Notes under the pieces: model-generated
What the model was told of the DNA's origin: nothing
Seen by the model: only the letters and a program-made list of their open reading frames with translations
The model's database searches: none
Origin: Phoronis australis
Taxonomy: Eukaryota; Phoronida; Phoronidae
Assembly (NCBI GenBank): GCA_002633005.1
Contig: NMRA01000058.1
Location: forward strand, 64,001-100,564
Length of the DNA: 36,564 nucleotides
Reading direction: 5' to 3'
Shown: positions 1 through 12,500 of the stretch, one piece after another
How the letters are laid out: each line of letters opens with the position of its first letter
Numbering within the stretch: position 1 is the stretch's first letter
Program-made: the position numbers and the translations under genes

Positions 1-1579
1 TTAGTTTTCCCAAAAAGGAAGAAGCCAGCTTATACGTCACATTGAGTAAGGATATGGGTCCCCATTTTTTCAAATAATGTCTTCTTTTATCTGAGTTCCC
101 TTAGGGATCCAGGTAATCACTCCCTCTTTCTGTGATGATGATAAATGACCAACAGCAAAACCTGTATTAAGTGAGCGAACAACGAAATGCCCAATGTCAG
201 CCCAAAAAATCAGAAATTCCACTAAAAAGCCACCGGAGCTCGCATGACAGCGTTCTGTCTCCTTTGTTAACTGCCCAGCATTGAAACCTGGCAGAATGGA
301 TTGTCTTAACTTCTGTTATAGTTGGGTGATTTTGGTGATTCAAAAACTAAACATGACCAGCATTTGATAAGGAAGTCAGAAATGCTATTGGTTTATGTTC
401 AAATATTTTATAACTTAACTTTCATTTTTAGCAGCTCAGCCCAGTCAGGCTAGATACGATCTGATTGGAGATTAGAGCAATTATCGAACAAAAGAGGGCC
501 GGCCCTCAAACCCTAAATTCCAGAATGGAGTTAATCAGTCGTTTAAGATATTGGCTACAGGGGTAAACTTCCCAACTTGTGGTTTGGCTATGGAATCGAA
601 CAAGTTGGGAGCAACGGGGAAACGCCGTAAAGCGGGCTCTTATTGTTTTTCATTTTTTCATGAAGCATTGTGTGACTTTTTCATATGTAAGAAGACCTTC
701 TATTTTTTCTTTTTTTTTGTCTAATTCAGTTTGGAAACACACACCTTATCAAAAAGAGTTTCGCCGAAACCAGTCAATTGTTAGAATTTCTATATTTGTA
801 TAGATTTTCATAAAAAGTTTTGGTTTCCTGAATGATAATTTTTGTTCTTATGCTTGATTTTTGGGTTCGTTTTGTATGATTCATAGGTGATTGGTGCGTA
901 AGATGCGATGCTCGTGCGTATGGTTCTATGATACTCCTGCCATGGTCAGCGGCCTGTCGGGCACTCATCGGATGTCAGAGGGATGGCCTTCTCGAGCCAC
1001 TTACTATTCCTCTCTGCGTCTGGACTTAAGGCCAAGCGCACTAATACTTAATTTTCCTTTTCTGTTCATTTTCACAAATGTGCTCCATCGCCTAGTATTG
1101 TCTTAGTCTCCTACACAGACCCTCGAGGTTGGTTGGGGTCTGCCCTTCACAAGTTATCCGTGTCGTCATCTTGTGAGGCCCGGGAACCAGGTTAGTATTG
1201 TCTCGGCTCAGTGCACCTTTTCCGGCTGTTGAAGTACGTTGGTCTGGATTGGCTAAGACACTTAGTCGCTGTGTTTGGACATTATTTAGAACAGAGCTCC
1301 CCGGTTACTTACCGTTGACAAAATTGGTCGCACTCCTTCAGTCAAATTATGGGTGATGTATGGTTTAATATTGGAAAGAACTGACAGTTCAGTTGTTTGT
1401 ACTTGTGACCATCTTCAGCCTGAGTGGACCGGGTTATGACGGCACCCCCCGGCGGGGATTTTATTTCCTTCGAATTTGCCAAGCGCAGAAACCCACCTGT
1501 TGCAGCAAATGATCTAAATCAAGAAAACCGACGAAAAGACCCCTTCATTGGAGATTTGTGCTGAATGAGATGTCAATAG
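1..1579. other. Intergenic stretch, nothing recognised
   Basis: No ORF here resembles a known protein, and there is no splice-supported exon, tRNA-like fold or clear terminal repeat. Short open frames at 579-803 and 891-1106 have no recognisable motif and sit in ordinary AT-rich sequence. A CA/GT-poor, G+C-richer patch at about 1100-1460 could be an old repeat, but I cannot name it. Confidence 0.5.
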
Positions 1580-3122
1580 TAGTAGTAGTAATACACTTTA
1601 TTCACGAACAAAAAAATACACTTGATGCAGATTTACGCTTAAGGAGACTACGTGAAGGACCCGAAAGGTGCGATGACCACGGAGCCACCAGAGAATAAAA
1701 AATAATAATATAGTGTTACAGATAATCAGAATTACAAAAATTAAGTGATTATGTAATTTAAAACTACTTGTGAAAAGACTAGGAGAGATTATCGAAGATA
1801 GTTACACACAAAGCAGTTGGGAATAGTGCACTCAAGTTCATAACTTTCAAAACAAACATTATTACAGAGGATAACGAATTGGTAAACAGTTTTTGGGAGA
1901 CACTTTCAGGAAGGTTATTAATTACATGAGGTAGGGCATTGCGAACTGAATCTTCAGCAAATGATTTAGTACAACGGGGAGTTTGTAGAAGATGTCGTTG
2001 TGTTATATTCATGAACAGACCCACGGGTAATTAAATTGAACGAGTTGAAAAATGAAGGTAAGTAATTATGAACATATTTGTAGAAAAATTTAATAATAGC
2101 AACAACATACAAGTCCTTAATTTTTGAGAATCTCTGTAGTCTTAAATAAAGGATCTGTATGGGCATTAAAATAACTAGAGGTGATATTGCGAATAACCTT
2201 TTCCTGTACTTTGAATATTCTATTATATTCACACCCCCATAGCAGAATGCCATAATTAAAATGAGGAAGGACAAGACCATTATACAGTTTTCAAAGTTTC
2301 AAAGGGCAAGAAATGTTTTGGGTTACTAAGAACACCACAGAATCTGCTTATCTTTTTCAACAAATTGTTTATGTATTTACCCCGTAACAAGTTTTCGTTG
2401 ATGGTAACACCAAGTAAATTGAAAGAACGAACTCTTTCAATTTTTCAAGTTATTAAACTTTAAAAAAAATCATAAATACATTTTGGGGACTTATGAAAAA
2501 CCATAAATTTTGTTTTAATTGCATTTAAAACCAGTCCATTTATATTTAACCAAGATTGAATTTTCTCCAGCTCCGCACAAAACATGTGTGACTCATTTAC
2601 AGACAACGTCCTATGAATACAATTAATAATAGTCAGTAGTATCATCAGCGTAAAGTATGCAGTCAAAGAAACTTGTGCACTTAAAAAAATCATTCATATA
2701 AATGATGAATAATAACGGACCCAATATAGACCCCTGTGGGACACCTCGTAAAATTGGAACTGTGTTAGATTTGATGTTGTTAATTTGAGCATACTGAGCC
2801 CGATTAGAGAAATAGTTTCTCAAGAAACTTAAAGACAAGGAGTTGCAACCATGATATAGAAGTTTGTCGAGTAAAATTGAATGACTTAAAGAGCCAAAAG
2901 CTTTGGAAAGATCAATTAGAATGGCCAGTGGCACTGAATTATTATTTTCCAGAGCCCTGACAATTCTACGATCCATAATTTCAAAGCCAGTTCTGTCGAG
3001 TGCCCCCCACGAAAGCCATACTGGGCAGGATGTAGCGAGCCAGTGGATTGAAATAATCGTAAAGTTGATTATACATAAGATTTTCAAAAGTAGTCAATAG
3101 TCTGCTGACTTGACTCAGATGA
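1580..3122 (-). mobile_element. Truncated non-LTR retrotransposon (CR1/L2/Jockey-like LINE)
   Basis: Read on the minus strand, this holds the 3' part of a LINE. It starts inside the RT domain next to a poly-G run with an ambiguous base (3136) and runs through the RT core, the thumb and a typical LINE C-terminal region. It ends in an untranslated tail with AATAAA and a short TAC-type microsatellite near 1580-1600. The reading frame is broken several times. The 5' end, including the endonuclease, is missing, as is usual for 5'-truncated LINE insertions. The 5' break point lies only about 300 bp upstream of the NUP43 start codon. Confidence 0.85.
1779..3120 (-). pseudogene. LINE reverse transcriptase, degenerate
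   Basis: Minus-strand frames together give most of an RT. In order: a segment with LMYNQLYDYF (about 3070), motif A as LIDLSKAF (catalytic Asp present, about 2910), motif B' as GVPQGSILGPLLFIIYMNDF (about 2730) and motif C as YADDT (about 2645). After a frameshift near 2640 come QSWLNINGLVLNAIKTKFMV, then FNLLGVTINEN, a YGILLWG block near 2240, and NALPHVINNLPESVSQKLF near 1900. The three catalytic acidic residues survive, but at least two frameshifts and several stops separate the blocks, so no enzyme can be made. The combination of thumb and C-terminal motifs fits the CR1/L2/Jockey groups of LINEs; I cannot pick one by eye. Confidence 0.85.
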
Positions 3123-3300
3123 AGGGGGGGGGGGGNGTAAGTAGGCCTGATGTCCGGCATTGGAGCCGCGTTTAGTGTGAGAAGTCTCAAATCAGTTTGC
3201 ACTATCTCTATTTTTGCGTCAAAGAAAAAGAACCAGCCAACCAGCCTCCTCTCAGTTCTCTTGTACCGAGCTTGTGTCGCATGTATTTTTAGGTACAGTG

Positions 3301-3320
3301 TCTGTCCGGCAGCGGACAGA
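3301..3320 (+). promoter_or_regulatory. Perfect 8-bp hairpin upstream of NUP43
   Basis: TCTGTCCG, loop GCAG, then CGGACAGA, about 95 bp before the NUP43 ATG. It could lie in the promoter or in the 5' untranslated region. No TATA box is visible nearby. A CCGGAAAT (ETS-like) site lies at about 3391 and the start codon itself sits in AAGAATGGCGGAC, which resembles a YY1 site. ETS and YY1 sites at the start are common in TATA-less housekeeping genes. A functional role is inference. Confidence 0.35.
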
Positions 3321-3415
3321 TAGGTCATCCACAGGCACAGGGTAGATCATAAATGGATTTTGCCTTTGACCCAAAGGTGGCAGCTCGTAACCGGAAATTG
3401 TGTTTTGAAAAAAGA

Positions 3416-3532
3416 ATGGCGGACATCAATGTAAAGTATGTTTCACAGAAATTAAACAAAATACGGTGGCGCCCCTTTCAGAATGGTTCAAAAAATTCTG
3501 AGACGTTTGCTACCGGAAGCTGGAACAATGAC
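3416..3532 (+). CDS. NUP43: NUP43 exon 1
   Basis: Residues 1-39, MADINVKYVSQKL to SWNND. Donor GAC|GTAAGT, phase 0. The translation matches the start of vertebrate NUP43 residue for residue in spacing. Confidence 0.95.
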
Positions 3533-6500
3533 GTAAGTTTGTTTATGGATGGTATGCGCTGAAATTGTTTAATTAGGAGTGTTGTGGTTAGCCCCTCGGT
3601 TGGCCGGTTAGCATTCATTGATTTGAATGTGGGTACTGACTACTGTGTCATATGAATCATTCTCAATGAATCGTGTCAAATGCTGAAGCCAATGTTCAGC
3701 TCACCACAGAGAATGTCCGAAGTCATGAAACAACGTCAAAAGACATTTAAAATAAAGAAAATATGTCTAATGTGGGTACTGTGTCTTATGACCGGCTACA
3801 GTTAAGAGTTTACATGGTAGGTGTCACAATGCACCATGCCATGCCCATGCATAGTCCAGATACCTATCGTCGTCAGCGTCCAAAGATTGTCCGCCATCTT
3901 CTTTCGCATGCAGCGCAGACGCGCGGGACTTAGCTTTCCAATTTAAAGTGCTCGTCCGCACGTTAGGTATAGTCTGGTTACCTATTGTCGTCAGGCTCCA
4001 AAGGTCGTCCGCCATCTTGTTTCGCGTGCAGCGCAACCACGCTGGACTTAGTGTTCCAATTTGGAGTGCTCGTCTGCACGTTAGGTACTAACTTATCGGA
4101 AGAGACACGTATCAAAGTAATGAGACAAAAATCGGTGAGTTTACCGATTGTTTTTTAAAACCACTTAAAAATCAGTAGATTTTACTAATACACTTTTTTG
4201 NCAGCTATTCAAACTTCAGTAAAACCCAATCCAGGTGCCCATCCCTGACATCCTGATTGCTTGCTGAAAGACTGCCAGCAGGGTTCCCGCCAGCAGTTTA
4301 AATAAAAGAAGCATCCGGGGAACCATAAAACTGAAAAATCATAAGACACTACAGAAAGATAAAGGACGAATGATGTTGATGATTACAACAGCATTCACCG
4401 ACTGTTTTTTGAGACCACTTAAAAACTTGTAGATTTTACTAATGCACTTTTCTGTTCATTTTCAGAAGATATTTTCAAAATTAAATTTTCTTCAGACGGA
4501 ACAAAATACAACTCAGGGATTGTTCATGCAATGTATCTATTTGTCCCAGGCACTAACGGACACCTGTTAGGCCAAAGGAAAAACACAGCAGACAAATGGA
4601 ACACGCTGGGTGCTTAACAGTTTCGGCCCACGCCTTGGTCATCAAAATATTGTCCACTTGTTTTTTAGTACAAAACAAAGTACTGAGCTCAACATTTATG
4701 TTGAAAATTTTGGTTAAAGCATTTTGAATTTATTTGAAGAAAATTAAAATACTTGAATTGATAGGGAATGGCCACCTATAAAGTAAAACATTGACTTTAT
4801 TTCACTATATTGCATTGTTACATACAACACAGCATGATATAATTAAAAATAAAAGAAGAGATTGAGCAATAAAATGCAAATGCAACTTGGGTATTTATTT
4901 ATTTATTTATGATTTCAGAAGCCTGTTAAAGGTGATAAAAAATCAAACAAATTCGATATTGGGTAATTTATTAGAACAATTGTATCGAGGTTCAATGATC
5001 AACTTGCGCCGACAAAGTCTCAAAGGGTTACAGTTCTGTTTTGGCTGACAAGGTGTTAACAGAGAATGAAGAGAAACTGAAAAGAAAAAGAAAGACAGCA
5101 TAGATAAGTGGTGTTAAGAACAACAAGAGCAAAAAGTCAAATAAAGAGGTCACAAATACAAAATAAGTAATGTCAATCTGGAATAAAATAATTGCGATTT
5201 ATTTTCCAGAACTGAAGTTCTAAATCAAATTTAATCGATTTAGAAATCGATATCGTACTTGTAAAACAGTTTGTGGTTGAAGTAGAATTGCTGTAAACCA
5301 CTTTCCACTATTTTCTTGGCCTTTTTCTGTGTGGTTTTCTGTTCTTTCAAAAGGCGTAAAAGCTCGGCTTGCATGCACTGGTAATTCCATGTCGCATGTT
5401 GTAGGGAGCAGCTAAAATTTCAGCTAACTTATACAAATTTCAAGTCGCAAATGCGACCTTCAGCTCGTTATATCAAGAGCTGTTTTAGCAAACACTGACA
5501 CTCACCAGATGAAAACGAAACTTGAGAATCATGCCTGTTAAACCATGTTAACGGTTTTGATTATCTCAATTTCTTTCCAACAGGCTTAAGTTGTCTTTAG
5601 CGAAATTCATAGTAATACAGCATTACTTTCAATGAGTTCATAGTCAAACATAGTGATGGTCTCACTTCTGGCATCTATGATGGTGATGCTGGCACTGAGG
5701 TGACCAGATAGATAGCTCTATGCCTATGCCTGGGGTACCTTTCATGCTCACTTACTGTGCTTGTTCTCAAGCAATAACACAAAACCTTATCTTAAGTAAG
5801 TAAAAGGTGAGACCAAATTTATTGTGGTGAAGATTATAAATCAAAAGACCATTGACACAAGGCAGGCAGTAATTAGCAATGCCGTATATGTCTAGGAAGC
5901 ACATTGCAAATTTTCCATTTTTTACTGTGAATGTGTGCTTTTGTAGGTGAACAGAGTGTGTGTCTGGAACGTAGAAGAATCGGAGGGTTTGGACTCTCAG
6001 CCTGAGTTTGAGCCGCGGTTATTATGTGAAGAGAACCACGTTGGAGATGTGACAGATTTGAAAGTATGGAAGACGATAAGTTTTTTTGGGAATGTTACTT
6101 TTTGAGAATAATTTTGGTCAATTTGACATATTTTACTTTCAAGTGTAATGTATTTTGTATTTTTTGGTGATTCTCACAAAATAGTTTCATCTGATTGATA
6201 GATAATGGTTCAAGTAACAGGTTAGAACTGAAAAACTGCTGGTTTCATGGCTATCAGAACTGATGCGTGAGCGAAAACAGCTTATTCAGACTACTAAGTT
6301 TTCAGAATTTCTTCTTTATGTCACCACTTCGAGTTTGAGGAACTGGTCTTTTGGTAATTAGATTTTCACAGATATTTTCTGAAAAAGTTTAAGAAATGCC
6401 CAAAAATGACCAAAAAGGCATTCAAAAAGGTAACATTAACCTATATGTTAATAATATGAACTTGTCGTAACACTCGTGTATGGTTAAAACTAGAAATTGC

Positions 6501-9500
6501 ATCAGTGCATAGACCCAATTTTATCAGTAGAAATATAAATTTCTATAAAAGTAATTTCTGTCCAAGGCACAGTGGCCAATCTAGTGAAGACCAGAAGAGC
6601 AACAATAGGGCCGTCCCGGATTACACAGAAATAGAACTCTCCTTTGCCCTGGAGATAAGAAATCAGGCACATTTTCGTGTATCTCATTTATGAAAGCAAG
6701 GTGAGGAATTTCACCACACGTATCAACGGGTATTTACGGAGCCTCTAAAAGGACATGATGCATTCCCTCGCTAAATTTTGGCGTTATCTCCCAAATATTT
6801 CAAGTTCCCTCGCAAATTATTTGCATTCCCTTGAATTTTTTTTTGAATTCCCTCATATTTTTTTGTGTTCCCTTGCATTTTTTTTTGCATTTCTTTGCAA
6901 ATATTCAGCACATGCGTCACTTACTATCACCAACAACTAGACAATATTGAGGTGGTGTGAGACACTAATACATGTACTTGTGTAGGGTATGTGCACAGTT
7001 ATGAGAGGCACAATGGGCCACGATAGTATCACTGTTTATTACGAAAGATCTCGAGTGGTCTACACTCAAATCAGTTTTTAGTTTGTATTCCCCACTCTGC
7101 GATACTTTAAGGCATGTCACAGTCTGGTGAATTGGCTCAAGGTATGCTTGCAGACTACACATTATTGATGTTTTCAGGAATACGGCGAATTCAGCTATAC
7201 ACAAGCTGCCATCATTTTATGTACCGTAGTTGCGACCATCACAAGTACATAAAATGTTGATAGTTCGCGGTCCTTAAAAAATCACATAAAAATTCCTGAA
7301 AATTTGCATGCGCTTAGGCTACTCCAGTGGGGGGGGGTCAGGGGGAGCACATGCCCCCCAAAAAATCGCAGTCATCGGGTTAAATCCATGGCATTCAACC
7401 TAGGCGTTGGGCCGCAGACAGTCAAGAACCGAAAGACTGCGAATACGGATAAGAGAGAAAATTCAGAAGATCATTTGGTGACTCAGTATCAGTGCATGGT
7501 TTACCCTTTAAGGGTCGTGGCCAGGATATTATTGTTAGGGTCTCTGTTTTTTGCAGGTCGTCTAAACGCACTTGAAAACATGTGCTTAATAATTCATATC
7601 TGTATCTCAAAAAGCGGAGAAAATGAAACAATTTTTGGGAATGCAAAACTATATTTTTCCTGATGCTTCTCTCTGGCAAGGTATAAAGGAAACAACTGTC
7701 CCTCAATTTTTTGTTTTTTTGTCTCAAAATTATCTAGAGAAAAATTGATGACCTGACAGATAACATCAATTGCTGCACATTTCCTGATCTTTGAAAATAT
7801 GTATCTTTTTTCATATTTAGGAGCCCAGCCCTTGAAGGTGGCCACCCTTTTTGTGTTTTTATTGACAAACTCTTAAGGGACTGCTCACGGAGAGAGGGCC
7901 CAATGATGGAATCGATTATCTTTATTTTCTTGTTTTTGTAAATTGTGCAACCGGTTTTGATGTTGAGCGAGTTCTCTTCTTTCAGATTCACACGACCATG
8001 GAATGAACTGTAACTCTTCTCCAAGCTTAATGATATTTAGCCTTTCATCTTAAAGTGTCCCATTTCAGACGGGACGTTCTCTCGGTGAGGCATTTCGTGG
8101 GAATCGCTCCTTTGTCTCTCTATAAATGTAAATCTGACACTGCCAATTATCCATGAGAGGAAGTTCAGATTACAATTTCACTAAAAACACAAAAACATTT
8201 GTGCACAACACAGCAGTATTAAGACATTCGATTCAAACAATCAAAATGTGAAAAATACAATAGGATTGACTGCCATCGAAAAGATGGAACTTTGAAGAAT
8301 GTGAAGACCAGACCGCTATTTGTGAATTACATAAATTTGACTCGTGAACTGTTGTAGGTATCTCTGAAATGATCAAAAATACGCCTTAATACGAATTCCC
8401 ATCTCCCATGTTCCCGGATTATCTGTCAAAAATCTGCGAGCATGCCTGCGGAAATTGCTTTTAACATTCCGTTTTCATAAACAACTTCATTGGTTTCTGA
8501 TTTACATGTTGATGTAGCTACGAAAATCGACATATTCCTAGATTATTTTTGGCATTTAAAAGCTAATCGTATAAGAATTGATGATGTTTCATTGAATTTA
8601 GTTGAAGCCTGAAGTTGGAAAAACTAAATAATCTGATCTCCAAATAGTAAAGTACACTTGGACGATTTTTGCTTATCTAAAATAGCTCTCAAAGATATTG
8701 ATGAAATTCGGAGAGTTCCCAAAACTATACTCACAATTCAAATGGCAATAAATGCATTGCTTTTTGAATTAGGAACGAGATTTGTAGTATAAACTCACAA
8801 ACAGGAAATTAAAAAGGAATTAAGTCATGAAATCAAGGTACCGTATTCGCCCTATTAACTGCCCATGCCCCTATAAGTGCCCCCCAAGCATTTTCAGACT
8901 TTGCTGAAATAAGCGCCCAGCCCATGAACGTGTACATTGCGAAAAATATCTTACCTACAGTGCTAAAATTCCACAGTAACGTCTTCAATTTGTCAACAAG
9001 ATCTGGCAGTCCTGAAAAAATCATTGTGCGCAGAGTTTATAGACCACCAGCCTTGCCGCTATATGTCAGCTGTGACTATAAACTCCAAACTTCCGCCATG
9101 CTCTAAAAAGAACGCAAGTTTTGCTGATCTTGCGTGGGACGTGTCCCACTATGGTCTGGGCCATTCATAACGGTCACAGCCGTACGTGTCAACGGGATTG
9201 ATTCTTTCCCATACAGATTCCATTTGTTCTTCCTCTACTGGAAAAGTGCCAGTTCTTTAAATATCTATGTAGTTGGCCTATATTAATTTCACAAAATAAC
9301 AGTTAATACATTTAAGAAAAATGTAGTAAGTTGCAGCACTTAAGTTATTTTAAAAGTGCCGGCTAAAAACACACTTTTCGAGACTATCTTCCATAAGCAT
9401 GCCATATTTACTGCAAACACAGAAGTCGGAGCTCAAGGCAAAACTGCGAACAAAAGCACAAGTTCAGGGTGAAATTTTTTAGCAGTAAGTTATGGAAGGT

Positions 9501-12500
9501 CGATTATCCAAACAGTGGGCGCTTACATCGACTTTCAGCAAAAATTAGGGGTGCGATTACCCGGGCATGGGCGTTAACCTGTGAGTTTATGGTAATACTT
9601 TATTAGCCCTGAAAGGACGAAAAGAAACATGTAAAGAATCGGACAACAACAAATAACTTCTGAAACTCCAATGGCACGAAGACCAGGCAGCATATGTGCC
9701 TGACGGATGTTTACGGCATTATGGGTAAATAAAGACACATTTGAATGTCTTTGTAATCCAGGACAGCCTTATGTGTTTTCAGAAACTGTGTTAGAAGCCC
9801 TTGAGAAATGAAATATGCCCAATGCGGACATTATTTTTGTCCGAAATTGGCGAGATTGTAGCATAGTTGTGTTATTAGCTGATATTCTTGATGTATTTTT
9901 TAGTTTATCGACCATAATTTGATCATCGCCTCCTCGTCAACAGGGGACATTACAGTCTTCAGGTTGACAAAAGGCTCTAAGGTATGTAATTTTGCTCAGC
10001 TGACTTGCGTCAATGTAAAGTATCTTTGGTATAGTTAGAGCAGTTTTTCTCATAACATTTTTTCATAGTTTATGGATTTGGGTTAGAAATAAAAGGTGGT
10101 CAAATATTTTTGTGGGGAAAAAAGGTAAAATCTTGTGGTTATACATGTAGAAACAATGGTTTTGGTTACTAGAGTGTGTGGTGTGTAACATGTTTATTCT
10201 CACTTGACCAATTTGAAGTAGTTTTGAAAGTTAATAGATGTTTAGTGTTACCAGAGTGTTATACCAAGTATAAGTTTTACTCTAGTACCCAAAAGCTATG
10301 TTCGCATGGCCCATTTCCCTAGTTTCAATTTCCCAGAAAAAAAGAGGATTTAGGACAAGTGAGCATGTGGAGAAAAACTGAAATTGCACCCAGTCAACTT
10401 GCCTTAGTACCTGTTGAGATGAACGTAGTGTCAAGGTGGATTTGGTTACCTACTGCACTCTTGTGTAGTGTAGTTCACACGAATGCTTTCCTCCTGTGAT
10501 TCATATGCAGATCAACTTTCTGCAGGTTTGTCGTGTGGATGTTCGGATGTTAGGAAGCAAGGTGCCCCTGGGGAATTCACACCAGAATAACTTGCCTGTC
10601 TGAGCACATCCTACCATCATTTAACAAAATTTACATCAGTCTACAAATTGACAGCTTACAAAATATTTTTTTCAGATTTTTACATCCCAGCTTTTGTGAG
10701 GTATTCACTGTTTTTAATTTCAGTCACTGACAGTCACTCAGAAATGGTCAGCCATTCATTGTCATGTGTCTGGGGCATCTTGCCCTTGTACAGCCGTAGC
10801 AACATGCGCTGATGATATCGTCACTGTAGGTGAAGATGGACGACTCAACTTCCTGCGAGTGGAGAACAACTACCCTGTCAGAACAATAGGCAAGTGCATG
10901 AATAGAGATATATTCACGAATAAGGCAAAGTTTTGATTAGATCACATTAAATCATGCTGGTGTAGCTTAACGTCCTATTGAGCGCCGCCTTTGATTGGCT
11001 TGTTATTCAATCACTCAAGTAGCAGAGTAATTTAGGCATATTTGAATAGTGAAAACACTTGATTCCAGCGAATGTCTGGCATACAACTGCAAGATTTGGC
11101 AATTCGTATCATAGAACTTTAGCCCTGGAATGTCAACTTTCGTACGTGACCTATGTATTCTATTATTAGAGCTTGCGACCTCGAGACTAGTTGCGAGAGT
11201 TTACATTGAGAGTTACTGGATGCCTGCTCAACTGAGTCTTGATCGAGAGTTTTAGTTATGCGCTCGTATATTTGTATGTGGTCATCCCCGTCCTTCCAGT
11301 GTCCTTTGCTCTATCTCCAAAACCATTTGATGTAAGTCCGTGAAATTTTGCACATTCCTTTCATGGATGGGACTCCATGAGTGACCTTTCAGACTGATCT
11401 GACTACCGTTTTTTACGTTTACCTCAGTCTGTTTCTTCAAAGGTTCTCAATGGATTTTCATAAAATTTGACAAATAGGCATCTATTACTGAGATGACGCT
11501 ACCCCCTTGTTTTCGAATGGATTCGGTGTATTTGTGCCAATTAGTGGCCATTTTTACTGTCAGCCTTAGGATGATTGTGAAAATGTGCTCCTACTTTGAA
11601 GAGGACGGTTGACAATGATTTTCAGACTTCGAGTACTGCGGCGCCTCCAAGTGGCAGTTTTTTTTTCTGCCCATGGCTGTATCTCCTAAATTCTCTGCAT
11701 GATCTTTATTAAATTTAGCTGTTGTAGTTATATGAAATTGACAACCAACGAAGACGACTTTTGGACAGATCTGATGAACGCTGTGTCCCCTAGTGGCAAT
11801 TTCATTTTTTCCATTTTTCTTGGTTTCTCTGAAGTTCCTTGACAGATTTTTATGAAATTTTGTGAATAGCTTTCTATTCGACATGGATTCGACATATTTT
11901 GGGCCATCTACTGGCCAGTTTTACTGTTTTCTAGTTTTGGCATCTGCCCCTCTATCAACCGAACCACTCCAAGGATGATTTTGAAAATTGGTGTTTATGT
12001 TTCTAGTCTGAAGAGGATGGCTAATGACGATTTTTGGACTACTTAAACTACTGTGGCACTTCCTTGTGGCATTTTGCAGCTATGGCTGTATCTCCCTAAC
12101 CATCTACAGGATCTTTTGCTTATTAAATTTAGCAAATGTATTCATATGAAGTTGACAGCGAACAGTGACGACATTTGGATGTATTCAACTACTGCTGTGC
12201 CTCCTAGTGGGAATTTTTTTATTGTCTTCTGTATATTTGAATCTCCTTGGCAGATTTTTGTGAAATTTTATAAATAAGTTTCAATGGAAGAGTTGACAGG
12301 TTCCTGTTTTTGGATAGATTCAATGTATAGTAGCCACTTCTATTATCATGAAGGTTTGCAAATAGGTTTCTGTTAAAGGAGAATGACACCCAAAGAACAA
12401 CCTAGTTTGTATCAATTTGGATTGAATAGTTCCACTCGATAACAGCTAGTACAGCTCTTTTACGTGATTTCTGACGCAGACGGAGGTGTTGAAATTAACC

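Noticed and set aside
3353-3415. In-frame upstream ATG extending NUP43 by 21 residues
   Set aside because: The extension is unlike the family, and the ATG context is weaker (T at -3). ATG 3416 aligns exactly with the vertebrate start.
7304-8024. Overlapping open frames on both strands in intron 2
   Set aside because: No motif, mutual overlap and AT-rich composition; no splice or start context favouring any of them.
10890-10896. GT at 10895 as the donor of NUP43 intron 4
   Set aside because: Joining there to exon 5 gives ATA GGC AAA CAA GGC TGA, an immediate stop; the GC donor keeps the frame and the family sequence.
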